From Dyadobacter psychrotolerans (GTDB lineage Bacteria > Bacteroidota > Bacteroidia > Cytophagales > Spirosomataceae), in NCBI RefSeq assembly GCF_004349265.1, contig NZ_SMFL01000010.1, positions 214,562 to 278,561 of the forward strand: a stretch of DNA of 64,000 nucleotides, written 5' to 3'. The position numbers were made by a program, and so were the translations under genes. Below the pieces are notes generated by a model, which was not told where the DNA came from, did no database searches, and saw only the letters and a program-made list of their open reading frames with translations. Positions 34,473-43,654 of this stretch are shown here, in pieces. Within the stretch, counting starts at the first letter, position 1. Each line of letters begins with the position of its first letter.

Positions 34473-35339
34473 CTATTTAAGAATTTTCACTTCCGAAATA
34501 ACCGGCAGGTGATCTGAATAATACCGTCCTTCCTGCTGATCGGTGATGGTTGCGTGCTGTAATACTTTTACTTTGTCATTGACAAAAATATAATCAATTC
34601 TTCCAGGAATAGGTTTATTGCTTACCGCAAAACCACTCGATGTATTTACCGGGCCATAATGCGGCATTTCGCTGATGTGCAGTGCATCTTTCAAAGTACC
34701 GCCGGCAACCATGGTTTTATAAGGAGTGGAAGTATCAATACTGTTGAAATCTCCGGTAACGATAACCGGCATTTTTTTAGCGATCGAATCAATCTGCGAC
34801 CTTAAAATCTCAGCACTTTTTTCCTTTGCAATGGATCCTCTGTGGTCAAAATGCGTATTAAAGAAGAAAAACACAGTGCCCGTTTTTTTATCTTTTAACT
34901 TACACCAGGAAGCAATCCGCGGATAAAAAGCATCCCAGCTTTTGCTTTCCTTTACATAGGGCGTTTCCGAATACCAGAATGTCCCCGAATCCAGCAAGGT
35001 AAATCGATCTTTGAGATAAAAAATAGCGGTAAACTCTCCGTTTTTACCTGCAACCCGCGGAATGCCATACCACTTATATTCGGGAAGACTTTTTTCCATA
35101 TCACCGAGCTGGTCCCAGTTTGCTTCCTGTGTTCCGAAAATATCCACTTTGTGATATTTCACCAATCCGGCCACGTTTCCCTTTCGGTATTCCCAACCGT
35201 TGATGCTGTCAATTGAATTTTTGTAGCGGACATTGTAACTCATCACCCGCAAATCCTGCGCGGCAACCTCTCCGGCAAATAAAACTGCAATAAAAAACAG
35301 CAGTAACCGGACTTTAGAAAATTTCGTAAAAAAAGTCAT
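34473..35339 (-). CDS. Secreted endonuclease/exonuclease/phosphatase-family protein
   Basis: 288 residues with a signal peptide (MTFFTKFSKVRLLLFFIAVLFAG...). EEP fold motifs: MSYNVRYKN with Asn36, the metal-binding Glu72 in GTQEANW, FNTHFDHRG, VTGDFNSID, RIDYIFVN and the terminal SDHLPV His. Members of this secreted group are often annotated as nucleases or sugar/lipid phosphodiesterases; the substrate is not settled. Single minus-strand gene with 227 bases of unremarkable DNA upstream. Confidence 0.87.
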   Translation of the reverse strand: MTFFTKFSKVRLLLFFIAVLFAGEVAAQDLRVMSYNVRYKNSIDSINGWEYRKGNVAGLVKYHKVDIFGTQEANWDQLGDMEKSLPEYKWYGIPRVAGKNGEFTAIFYLKDRFTLLDSGTFWYSETPYVKESKSWDAFYPRIASWCKLKDKKTGTVFFFFNTHFDHRGSIAKEKSAEILRSQIDSIAKKMPVIVTGDFNSIDTSTPYKTMVAGGTLKDALHISEMPHYGPVNTSSGFAVSNKPIPGRIDYIFVNDKVKVLQHATITDQQEGRYYSDHLPVISEVKILK

Positions 35340-35566
35340 TTTAAATTATGGTTTAGGTTTCATTTAATTAGTCGTAAACAAGCAGGTCTGTTAGTAAGAA
35401 GAATTGAGTTTATCAAACCTACTGATTAGGAATCTGACATCATGATCCTGGCAAAGTTAACCTGGAGTAGTCAGCTGTATGTTAAGACTGCATTATCGTT
35501 TACACTCCCGCCCAGACCACAATGGCACGGTTTTAGAACGTATATGCTAAACATCAAATCTCAATT

Positions 35567-36034
35567 ATGAAATTCTTAGCTTCAATATTTTGTGCATTAC
35601 TGTTCTTAACATCTTGTAACAGTGGGTCTAACCAGGAAGCAAAACTTGCAGATACCAAACAGGCCACCATCGATTCAATGAAAGTTGTATTGGCAAAACA
35701 AGCCGCAATCGACTCTATGAACGGAGTAATGGCCAAACGGGAGGAAGAAGCTGCTTTACGGGAAGAAGAACTTAAAGCGCAGAATGAGGAAAAAAACAGA
35801 CAAATTGTAGCCTCTAACAACGTTGCAGCACCTGTTGCAGCTAAAAAGAAAGGTTGGAACCATACGGCTAAAGGAGCTGTAGTTGGTGCCGGAACTGGTG
35901 CCGTTACCGGTGCAATTATCAACAAAAAACGTGGTGAAGGTGCTCTTATTGGTAGTTTAATCGGAGCAGGCGTTGGTGCCGGTACCGGAGCAATTGTTGA
36001 CAATTCTAAAAAGAAGAAAAACAAAGGTAATTAG
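35567..36034 (+). CDS. Lipoprotein with a glycine-zipper (YMGG-like) domain
   Basis: 155 residues. Lipoprotein signal ends in TSC (Cys17). Residues of about 24-80 form a charged coiled coil with a repeated KQAxIDSM unit (positions about 30-50). Residues of about 97-145 are a double glycine zipper (GAVVGAGTGAVTGAIIN, then GSLIGAGVGAGTGAIVD), followed by a Lys-rich tail. Glycine-zipper lipoproteins insert in or span the outer membrane and are often stress-related. Monocistronic with a strong terminator. Confidence 0.85.
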   Translation: MKFLASIFCALLFLTSCNSGSNQEAKLADTKQATIDSMKVVLAKQAAIDSMNGVMAKREEEAALREEELKAQNEEKNRQIVASNNVAAPVAAKKKGWNHTAKGAVVGAGTGAVTGAIINKKRGEGALIGSLIGAGVGAGTGAIVDNSKKKKNKGN

Positions 36035-36048
36035 GTTCAATAAATTCA

Positions 36049-36085
36049 AAAAAGGCGATTCGGAGTAATTCCGGATCGCCTTTTT
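36049..36085 (+). terminator. Rho-independent terminator
   Basis: AAAAGGCGAT and ATCGCCTTTT arms with an inner CGGA/TCCG stem and a T run ending in TTTTTG. Confidence 0.9.
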
Positions 36086-36129
36086 GTTTATAATACTCAT
36101 CCATTTTACTTCTCACATTTTACCAGCAA

Positions 36130-37062
36130 CTAATATCCATCCGATAATTTAACCTCATCCTCAATTTTCTTCTTTTTCAGAAACTTATCGATATTGGAAG
36201 CAAACTTTTCAACCTTATCTCTATCACGGTCTTTATGTCCGGCACCCGTATGCTGGGTCAAAATAACATTTTCCATTTCCCACAACTTATTCCCTTTTGG
36301 CAAAGGTTCTTTTTCGGTCACATCCAGCACAGCTCCGGCAAGCTTTCCGTTTTTCAGGGTTTTTATCAATGCCGCTTCATCGGTTGTATTTCCCCTTCCA
36401 ATACTTGCGTAAAGACTTCCTTCTTTTACAGCTTCAAAAAAATCAGCTGAAACATAATTTTCAAGATTTCCCGGCAGTGTATTGATCACCAGATCAGTCT
36501 CGGGCAGTTGTTTTAAAAGATCTTCAAAAGAATGAATGTCGGCATCCGGATCACTTTTAGCGGTCATTTGAACTTCGCAGCCAAAAGCAGTCAGTATTTT
36601 TTTGATATGCTCGCCGATAGCTCCCGAACCCAGAATAATAACTTTTTTCTCTCCCAAGATTTGAAGATCGTTGCTAATTTCTTCGCCAACCCAGCGTTTT
36701 TCAATTTGATTGCGCACCATGCTGTGCACACCGCGATAAAAACCCAGAATACCGCTTACAATGGTTTCGGCGCAAGGTATGGCCGACATGTCGCCAACGT
36801 TGGCCACGGTTCCTTTGAATTTTATATCCTTGTACTGCTCAAAACCAACATTTTCCAATTGCCAGAATTTGAGCCCTGAAGGAAAATCTTTCAGCAAATC
36901 AGCAGGTGGATTTCCAATTAAAATTTCAGCAGATTTTAAAGCCTCTTTTATCTCTCCTTTGGATATTTCGGAGTTGAACGTAATTTCAGCTTCCTTAGGC
37001 AGCCGCTTTTTTAACGCAGACCGGGATTCTCCGGAAAGCTCAGCAAAGACAAAAATTTTCAT
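36130..37062 (-). CDS. D-2-hydroxyacid dehydrogenase-like protein
   Basis: 310 residues. Rossmann motif G145-S-G147-A-I-G150 (VIILGSGAIGEH). Catalytic residues Arg223 (IGRGNTTDEA), Glu252 (TEKEPLP) and His271 (TQHTGAG). Basic, Lys-rich C-terminus. It belongs to the 2-hydroxyacid dehydrogenase family but is clearly diverged from the paralogue at 7877, with the QHTGAG context rather than PHIAW; the substrate is unknown. Single gene. Confidence 0.87.
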   Translation of the reverse strand: MKIFVFAELSGESRSALKKRLPKEAEITFNSEISKGEIKEALKSAEILIGNPPADLLKDFPSGLKFWQLENVGFEQYKDIKFKGTVANVGDMSAIPCAETIVSGILGFYRGVHSMVRNQIEKRWVGEEISNDLQILGEKKVIILGSGAIGEHIKKILTAFGCEVQMTAKSDPDADIHSFEDLLKQLPETDLVINTLPGNLENYVSADFFEAVKEGSLYASIGRGNTTDEAALIKTLKNGKLAGAVLDVTEKEPLPKGNKLWEMENVILTQHTGAGHKDRDRDKVEKFASNIDKFLKKKKIEDEVKLSDGY

Positions 37063-37160
37063 GTTATTTAGTTGATGATTTTCAGAAGTGGAATTTGACG
37101 CGCTATACTTTGCATTTCTTTTCCACCTTAAAATATTGTTCCATCAACTTCATTTTCTTG

Positions 37161-38114
37161 TCAACGCTTCTTTGAAGTGACTTCCTGAGCAGTTTTCTTT
37201 AAGATAACATCAAATTCTTCGCTTACTTTTTCAGGGCGGAATTTTAGTTTAACAGGTGATTCTTTGAATAAAAACGAATACCAGACCAACCCTCCCAAAA
37301 AGCAGCCTGCTTCATTGGCATGGTTTGCATCAAATGCAAGTTTCTGGCTATTGTCGTAACGATATCCGGCATGCAGAGAGTAAGTCTGATCGGGCAGGTT
37401 TGGCGATTGCGGTTCTTTGAAATCAAAATTCACATCAGGCTTGTAAGTAGTTGCCGGATCTGAATTTATCTTCCAGAAAGCATCTCCGACAGGAATAAGT
37501 GGAATACCCAAATCTTTTGAAACGGTATGGTAGGCAGATCTGGATTTTTCCCACATTTCTTTTGCACTTGTCGCAAACTGCTTGTCGGCAGTTTGGGTAA
37601 ATTGTTTGGCATCGGAGCGGTAGGCCCAGGTTTGATGCATTACAATTTTTGCTTTTGGCTGAATGGAGCGGATCAGGTCAAAAAGCTTTTTTGCATAAGG
37701 CGAATAGGTTGTCACGTCGCCCGAGTTCATCGAATTTTGCTGGATCGTCACCACATCCCAGGTTCCGGCAGACAACAACTGACGCAGCGACTTGCCTCCA
37801 TAAGCCTTTCCTTTCGGATCATCGGGATTTTTCTCTGCGGCTTCGGCTATTTCCCAGTGACGCTGTAATGAACATCCGCCAAGTTCAGCACGCCCGATTT
37901 TTAAAGGATGTCCGCCTTCCGTAGCCAGCTGAGGAAGATACCGTGTTGCATTTTGAGAAAAGCTATTTCCGATCAGAAAAAGGCGGAGTGTATCTACCTT
38001 TGCAGTTTTAGAATCAAAAGATTCTGAAAAACAGATGGTTGCAAATAAAAGGGTAAAGATGGCGGACATTCCAAATATCCTCGCCGTATGTATTATGTTA
38101 AATCTCACGTTCAA
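37161..38114 (-). CDS. DUF4886 protein (SGNH-like), secreted
   Basis: 317 residues. Hydrophobic export segment at about 15-30 (SAIFTLLFATICFSES); an in-frame ATG at residue 15 is an alternative start. DUF4886 features: LRLFLIGNSFSQNATRYLPQL with an SGNH-type GNSFS nucleophile block, GGCSLQRHW and WDVVTIQQNS. These are probable carbohydrate esterases of the SGNH superfamily. The terminal HANEAG motif supplies the likely Asp/His pair (DANHANEAG). Single gene. Confidence 0.83.
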   Translation of the reverse strand: MNVRFNIIHTARIFGMSAIFTLLFATICFSESFDSKTAKVDTLRLFLIGNSFSQNATRYLPQLATEGGHPLKIGRAELGGCSLQRHWEIAEAAEKNPDDPKGKAYGGKSLRQLLSAGTWDVVTIQQNSMNSGDVTTYSPYAKKLFDLIRSIQPKAKIVMHQTWAYRSDAKQFTQTADKQFATSAKEMWEKSRSAYHTVSKDLGIPLIPVGDAFWKINSDPATTYKPDVNFDFKEPQSPNLPDQTYSLHAGYRYDNSQKLAFDANHANEAGCFLGGLVWYSFLFKESPVKLKFRPEKVSEEFDVILKKTAQEVTSKKR

Positions 38115-38239
38115 AAGTTGTTAGATTATCAAAAGCGTACTTTGATGATTATCTAATCACAGCGTTCAGACCAAAAACATTTTTATGGCAAAAAAGCCAT
38201 CTGTTTGACAACACTCGCCGGACAGCTTATCTTTACTTT

Positions 38240-39019
38240 TTATTTTGCCCCAATAAAACTTTTGCCCTTATTTTTGTAACCATGAATGCCGCCGGCTATG
38301 AGAAGTACCGCAGCAGCAATTATCGCACTGTAAGCGATAGCCTGATTAGCATCCCAGTTGGCAACTCCCACTGCAATTAAACCCCAGGCGCCAACGGAGG
38401 CCGATTCGCGCAGATTTCTTTTCCAGACAAGCACTATGTAAATGACCACAGCTACGCAGATCATGATAATTGTCCAGCTCACGGGTGATATTCCAAAACC
38501 CGACCAGCCAATTTTAGTAAGGTAAGCCGCCACATTAGCTATTATTGCAACCATGATCCAGCCCAGATAAAAAGCAAAAGGCCACCATTCCAGCGCAACC
38601 TGTTTAAAAGTAACCAGGTCCATTTCCATCCGTGTACGATAGACAATTACCAGAAGGGAAGTTAAAAGAACACTCATCACAATTACCGAAAGACCGGTGT
38701 AGTCATAAAGCCAGGCCAGAATCCAAAGACAATTAGCAACACAGGAGAGCACAAACATCCAACCGATTTTCGTCACTACCAATGGCGTTTCCGACGAACC
38801 GAACAATCCCTTATTCTGATGAACAACAAAGGCGGCCAGGCCGATGTATATCAGGCCCCAGATGGAAAATGCATAACCGGCAGGTGTGAAAAAATTTTGA
38901 TACCTGGCTGATACGCTGGCCATTGTACTATTGTTAAAAATGCCGGTATTGGATAAATAGTTCATGATTATCGTGATAATCAAAGCAAGCGAATTTGATA
39001 TTTGTAAAGTCTTTTTCAT
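38240..39019 (-). CDS. TspO/tryptophan-rich sensory protein-like membrane protein
   Basis: 259 residues with about seven hydrophobic segments. The FFTPAGYAFSIWGLIYIGLA and VANCLWILAW segments match the TspO/MBR-like group of longer Bacteroidota proteins, which bind porphyrin-like or hydrophobic ligands. Length exceeds classical TspO (about 160 residues), so the assignment is to the wider superfamily. Its role is not defined. Single gene; 200 bases separate it from the divergent PNPOx gene. Confidence 0.72.
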   Translation of the reverse strand: MKKTLQISNSLALIITIIMNYLSNTGIFNNSTMASVSARYQNFFTPAGYAFSIWGLIYIGLAAFVVHQNKGLFGSSETPLVVTKIGWMFVLSCVANCLWILAWLYDYTGLSVIVMSVLLTSLLVIVYRTRMEMDLVTFKQVALEWWPFAFYLGWIMVAIIANVAAYLTKIGWSGFGISPVSWTIIMICVAVVIYIVLVWKRNLRESASVGAWGLIAVGVANWDANQAIAYSAIIAAAVLLIAGGIHGYKNKGKSFIGAK

Positions 39020-39219
39020 ACATGTAAAATCTGCCGGAGATAAAATTTTGAGATTCGGTTCGAAACTAAGTAATGTCTATCAGGCTAACTAATAAACCAC
39101 AGACAGAAGTTTTGGAAGGTATCAATAAAACTGTACCTGACTAACCTGAAACAGCCGCGCTTCACTATTGGTTGGAATGATCTTTGATTAAAAAAATTCC
39201 GAAACTAATCACACAAGTT

Positions 39220-39759
39220 ATGGACAGCATCAACCAACAGCAGGAAGAAAAAAATCACGAAGACTTATTTGGTCCGGACGCAGGTAAAAAAATCAAAGAA
39301 ATGGCCAAAAGTGCAAATACATGCCATTTCTGTACCCGGATCACGACTGGAAAACCGCTCACAGTGAGACCGATGTCAATACAGAAAGTGGATGACGACG
39401 GTGTCTTCTGGTTTTTAAGTGCCGAAGACAGCAACAAAAATGTAGATATTCAGTCCGACCCAAACGTACAGTTGTTGTTTCAGGGATCGCAATACTCTGA
39501 TTTTCTAAGTATTTATGGTACAGCCAAAATATTAAAAGACCGGCAAATCATAAAAGAACTTTGGGAGCCTATCCTGAAAACCTGGTTTACAGAAGGTATC
39601 GACGATCCACGTATTACGATTATCAAGGTAGAAGCAAAGGAAGGATATTATTGGGATAACAAACACGGTAATGCAGTTGCTTTCGCGAAAACGCTTGTGG
39701 GTGCAGTATTGGGAAAAACGATGGATGATTCAATTGAAGGAAATCTGATAAATCCCTGA
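39220..39759 (+). CDS. Pyridoxamine 5'-phosphate oxidase-like (general stress protein type)
   Basis: 179 residues from the ATG at 39220; an in-frame TTG at 39184 would add 12 residues. Split beta-barrel flavin-binding fold of the general-stress group: CHFCTRITTGKPLTVRPMSIQKVDDDGVFWFLS and DPNVQLLFQGSQYSDFLSIYGTAKI (quoted in parts below 20 residues: TGKPLTVRPMS, VFWFLSAEDS, LLFQGSQYSDFLS). Such proteins bind FMN, FAD or haem and relate to stress rather than vitamin B6 synthesis. Followed by a hairpin. Confidence 0.85.
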   Translation: MDSINQQQEEKNHEDLFGPDAGKKIKEMAKSANTCHFCTRITTGKPLTVRPMSIQKVDDDGVFWFLSAEDSNKNVDIQSDPNVQLLFQGSQYSDFLSIYGTAKILKDRQIIKELWEPILKTWFTEGIDDPRITIIKVEAKEGYYWDNKHGNAVAFAKTLVGAVLGKTMDDSIEGNLINP

Positions 39760-39801
39760 AAGCAATATTACTTCTTAACTTTCTGTAAATCAGTTATTGA
39801 T

Positions 39802-39846
39802 ACGGCCTGACTAAGAATAATAAAAAGTTCTTAATCAGGCCGTTCC
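39802..39846 (+). terminator. Stem-loop terminator
   Basis: 16-base arms at 39802-39817 and 39828-39843 with one mismatch and a ten-base loop; the trailing T run is weak (CCCTTT). Confidence 0.65.
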
Positions 39847-39896
39847 CTTTACCCAACACGATTAAATTTAAATAAATAAAAATTTATTACAAAAAC

Positions 39897-39927
39897 TTGT
39901 TTTTGGCATTTTATGCCTTTATTTTTG
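39897..39927 (+). promoter_or_regulatory. Possible Bacteroidota-type promoter of the SusCD locus
   Basis: TATTTTTG at 39920-39927 fits the TAnnTTTG -7 element, and a TTG at 39897-39899, 20 bases upstream, could serve as the -33 element. The leader to the first SusC would be about 450 bases. A weak match. Confidence 0.35.
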
Positions 39928-39939
39928 AATAATGTTTAG

Positions 39940-39952
39940 TTAGTGCGTTAAT
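39940..39952. promoter_or_regulatory. TTAGTGCGTTAAT element, copy 1
   Basis: A 13-base word identical to the one at 40180, located just after the possible promoter in the 630-base region before the first SusC gene. Confidence 0.5.
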
Positions 39953-40179
39953 ATGGAATTTACTATAAATGATTTAAGGATCTATAATTTGAGATTAACT
40001 TACGAGGCAACTTTTTACCGTCTTCATAATAATATCTTAATATAAATTGGATAGGTGCATTAAGTAGATTGTAATATTTTCGCCTTTTCTAAATACAATA
40101 CCTCTTTTCAACATTTCATTTTAATTACCTGTCTCTGTGTATCTGACTTTCCCTGAAGCATTATTTACAAAAAAATAAC

Positions 40180-40192
40180 TTAGTGCGTTAAT
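40180..40192. promoter_or_regulatory. TTAGTGCGTTAAT element, copy 2
   Basis: Second identical copy, exactly 240 bases after the first; both are followed by ATG. It is about 200 bases before the SusC start. A repressor or activator site for the locus is possible. Confidence 0.5.
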
Positions 40193-40390
40193 CATGAACT
40201 TGAATAACAGATCGTAATTTTTAACAGTAACCCCTGAATCTATGAATTAGACAAATACGCTACCTAAGAGCCGGGAAACATCATCTTCCTTCTGGTTCGT
40301 CTTCCAATATTCACAAACGTATAGTAACATCCGGCATCCTGGATGGCTGATAAACTATTGCTTTTGCTCAAACAAGAACAAATCAAATCA

Positions 40391-43300
40391 ATGAAAAAAG
40401 ATTCAGATTTTCGAAAGATCTTACATCCTCTTTTAAGATTCTCAATGATTCAGGCCTTTGCAGCGATACTAATTTCCGGTATCTCCCTGGCAAATGTATC
40501 CAGGGAATCTCACAGGACTGTCAGGACAATTGCAGCTGATATTACTGTCAGTGGTAAAGTAACGAATGATAAAGGTGAAGCGCTTCCGGGCGTGAGCATC
40601 CTCGCCAAAGGCACACAGCAAGGTGCCACAACCGATGTTGACGGAAATTTTACGATAACCGTGCGCAACAGCGACGCAACGCTGGTGTTTTCTTTCGTAG
40701 GATATATTCCTCAGGAAATTATTATAGGAAACAAAACCAAGATGGAAGTATTTCTAAAGGTGGATGAAAAAATACTGGATGAAGTCGTGGTTGTAGGTTT
40801 TGGCACGCAAAAAAAACAAAGTGTGGTCGGCTCCATCGTTCAGACTACCAATGAACAGCTAAAGCGTGCAGGTAACGTAACCGACTTAAAACAAGCCCTA
40901 ACCGGGCAACTACCTGGTTTGACAACCGTTACATCCAGTGGCGAGCCGGGAGGAAACGCAAATGGTGAAAGTGCCACGCAAATTTTTATCCGCGGAAGAA
41001 ACACCTGGAATGGCGGTCAGCCGCTTATCATGGTCGATGGTGTGGAAAGAGCAATGGAGAATATCGATGTAAGCGAAGTTGCCACAATTTCGGTGCTTAA
41101 GGACGCTTCTGCAACGGCCGTTTTTGGGGTGAAAGGTGCCAATGGCGTTATCCTTATCACTACCAAAAGAGGTTCAGCATCGAAACCACAGCTTTCGGTT
41201 ACTTACAACGCTACGGCACTGACTGTTTCGCGTTTACCGGAAAAACTGGATTCGTACGAGGCGATCATGTTAAGAAATGAAATGATCGAGCGCGAAGGTT
41301 TGCTCAGTCCGGTTTCCTGGGGCGATTACGTTCCTTATGATGTAGCACTGCGGTATCAACAACCGCAGAGCCCAATTAACTCACTACTGTATCCTAACGT
41401 TGACTGGAAAAAGGCCATGTTCAAGGATGTGTCATGGTCGCACCGTGCAAACCTGAACGTAACCGGGGGAACCAAGTTTGTTAAGTATTTCGGTTCGCTT
41501 TCGTATCTGAATGAAAGTGATATGTTTAAAAAATATGAAAACAATAAGAATTACGACCCGAGTTATGGTTTCAACAGGTTTAACTTCCGGAGTAATCTGG
41601 ATTTTAGAGTGTCGCCTACTACAAACGTAAAAGTAAACCTGGCAGGCTATTTCAGTCAGAAGAATACGAACTATTCATTTGCAAATTCTTCTTCAGGAAC
41701 CAACCCGCTTGCCTGGGCTGCAGTTTACCATTTTCCTCCTGATGTAATTTTGCCGCAATATCCCGACGGTAGCTGGGGACAAAATTATGCCCTGCCTCCC
41801 GAGTCTTTACAAAACCCGGTTGCTTTGATTTATAACACGGGTGTATGGCAAAGAAGGGAAGTTGCACTAAACTCCGATTTTACGATTGACCAAAAACTGG
41901 ACGCAATCACCAAAGGACTGAGCGTCACCGGTTCGCTGTTTTATGACAACAGCATGCAAACAGTAGGCGGGATTGGTGACCAGAATAACGTTCGCCCTGA
42001 AAGTAACCTTTTGGGAAAAATCGTTTATCCTTCAAGATACACAGGTGGCGATCAGGATCCTAGTGAGTACACCGAAACAACTCCGGTTACAGCAGCAAAC
42101 GCCTTCGACTGGGTAGTAAGCCCCTGGACGGTTAATCCGGAAGAAGTGAACGCTACTTTTACAGGATATCTTCCAATTAAAAGGAGACTGATGTATCAGT
42201 TGCAGACCAACTATGCTAGGGATTTTGACAAACATCATGTAACTGCACTGGCTTTATTTAAAAGAGAGCAATATGCGCAGGGAAGCATGTTTCCAAGTTT
42301 CCGGGAAGACTGGATCGGCCGTGTTACCTACGACTACGATACACGTTATTTACTTGAATTTAATGGTGCTTACAACGGTTCAGAGAAATTTGGCCCGGGA
42401 TACAGATTTGACTTTTTCCCATCTTATGCTATGGGATGGGTTGCTTCAAATGAAAAATTCTTCAAAGTTGACTGGATCAATCATTTGAAGTTCCGGTACA
42501 GTGCCGGTACAGTTGGGGATGACGCGGGTGGTTCAAGGTGGGCATATCAGTCACAATACGCTTATGGAAATTCAGGTTTGCTAAATGCAAACCCGAACGA
42601 AAAAAGTCCTTATATATGGTATCAGGAATCTATCGTTGGTAACCCGAATCTGCATTGGGAAAAAGCACGTAAAACCAATTATGGGGCAGAACTAGGCTTT
42701 CTGAATGACCTGGTAACCGTAAACTTCGATTATTTCACGGAGAAAAGAACCGACATCGTTATCGGAGGAACCTCACGGGCTATTGCTCCCTATTTTGGGG
42801 CCACTCCTCCGGCTGCCAACCTTGGACAGGTTAAGTCAAAAGGACTTGAACTTGAACTTAAGATTAACAAACGTTTTGCATCGGGATTGAATTTGTTTGG
42901 TAATTTCTCTTATACGCATACCGAAAACAACGTGTTGAACAGAGATGATCCGGCTTTACAAACAGCTTATCTGAAACAGGCTGGCTACCAGATCGGACAA
43001 ACGAGAACGCAGTTGAACACCGGTTTCTATAACAATTGGGACGATGTATTTGCAAGTGTTCCTCAGCAAACCAATGATCTGTCAAAGCTGCCGGGATATT
43101 ACAACCAGTTGGATTTTAATGGTGATGGCGTTATAACAGGTAACGACGACACCGTGCCGTACGGATATTCCGATGTTCCTCAAAATAATTACAACGCTAC
43201 AATTGGCGGAGGTTATAAAGGTTTTAGTGTGATGCTTCAGTTCTTTGGGGTAAATAATGTTTCAAGAAGTGTACCTCTGGATAACTTTTATTTGTACCAA

Positions 43301-43645
43301 AATGTGCTTTTTTCTCATGTGAGAGATCACTGGTCGGAAGACAACCAGAACGCCAGCTCCTATCTTCCAAGATGGAAATCGCAGGGACAGTTTATCGGAA
43401 ATTATTTCCTGTATGACGGTTCGTATGTGAGATTGAAAACCGCAGAGGTTTCTTACAGTTTTCAAAAACCGATGCTAAGCAGATTTGGCTTGCAGTCACT
43501 TAGACTGTTTGTAAATGGCAATAATCTGATATTCTGGTCAAAACTTCCTGATGACCGTGAATCTACATCATCAGGCGGTGCAGCCAGCGCGGGTGCATAC
43601 CCAACACCAAAACGATTTAACGTCGGCATTGATTTAACTTTTTAA
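40391..43645 (+). CDS. SusC-like TonB-linked outer-membrane transporter (first pair)
   Basis: 1084 residues from the ATG at 40391 (MKKDSDFRKILHPLLRF); an in-frame ATG at 40343 adds 16 residues and is less like related proteins. Order: export signal about 1-40, carboxypeptidase-regulatory-like domain about 50-130 (ITVSGKVTNDKGEALPGVSI), then a plug with TonB-linked features (VDEKILDEVVVVGFGTQKK, IFIRGRNTW, PLIMVDGVER, VLKDASATAVFGVKGANG), then a 22-strand-type barrel ending in FNVGIDLTF. It imports a glycan oligomer together with the SusD-like lipoprotein 9 bases downstream. The glycan is not defined; downstream genes suggest a mannose-type or phosphorylated glycan. Confidence 0.95.
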   Translation: MKKDSDFRKILHPLLRFSMIQAFAAILISGISLANVSRESHRTVRTIAADITVSGKVTNDKGEALPGVSILAKGTQQGATTDVDGNFTITVRNSDATLVFSFVGYIPQEIIIGNKTKMEVFLKVDEKILDEVVVVGFGTQKKQSVVGSIVQTTNEQLKRAGNVTDLKQALTGQLPGLTTVTSSGEPGGNANGESATQIFIRGRNTWNGGQPLIMVDGVERAMENIDVSEVATISVLKDASATAVFGVKGANGVILITTKRGSASKPQLSVTYNATALTVSRLPEKLDSYEAIMLRNEMIEREGLLSPVSWGDYVPYDVALRYQQPQSPINSLLYPNVDWKKAMFKDVSWSHRANLNVTGGTKFVKYFGSLSYLNESDMFKKYENNKNYDPSYGFNRFNFRSNLDFRVSPTTNVKVNLAGYFSQKNTNYSFANSSSGTNPLAWAAVYHFPPDVILPQYPDGSWGQNYALPPESLQNPVALIYNTGVWQRREVALNSDFTIDQKLDAITKGLSVTGSLFYDNSMQTVGGIGDQNNVRPESNLLGKIVYPSRYTGGDQDPSEYTETTPVTAANAFDWVVSPWTVNPEEVNATFTGYLPIKRRLMYQLQTNYARDFDKHHVTALALFKREQYAQGSMFPSFREDWIGRVTYDYDTRYLLEFNGAYNGSEKFGPGYRFDFFPSYAMGWVASNEKFFKVDWINHLKFRYSAGTVGDDAGGSRWAYQSQYAYGNSGLLNANPNEKSPYIWYQESIVGNPNLHWEKARKTNYGAELGFLNDLVTVNFDYFTEKRTDIVIGGTSRAIAPYFGATPPAANLGQVKSKGLELELKINKRFASGLNLFGNFSYTHTENNVLNRDDPALQTAYLKQAGYQIGQTRTQLNTGFYNNWDDVFASVPQQTNDLSKLPGYYNQLDFNGDGVITGNDDTVPYGYSDVPQNNYNATIGGGYKGFSVMLQFFGVNNVSRSVPLDNFYLYQNVLFSHVRDHWSEDNQNASSYLPRWKSQGQFIGNYFLYDGSYVRLKTAEVSYSFQKPMLSRFGLQSLRLFVNGNNLIFWSKLPDDRESTSSGGAASAGAYPTPKRFNVGIDLTF

Positions 43646-43654
43646 AGAACGGTC

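Noticed and set aside
36532..36879. Plus-strand frames inside the 2-hydroxyacid dehydrogenase at 36130-37062
   Set aside because: The minus strand carries all catalytic motifs; the plus-strand frames are shadows.
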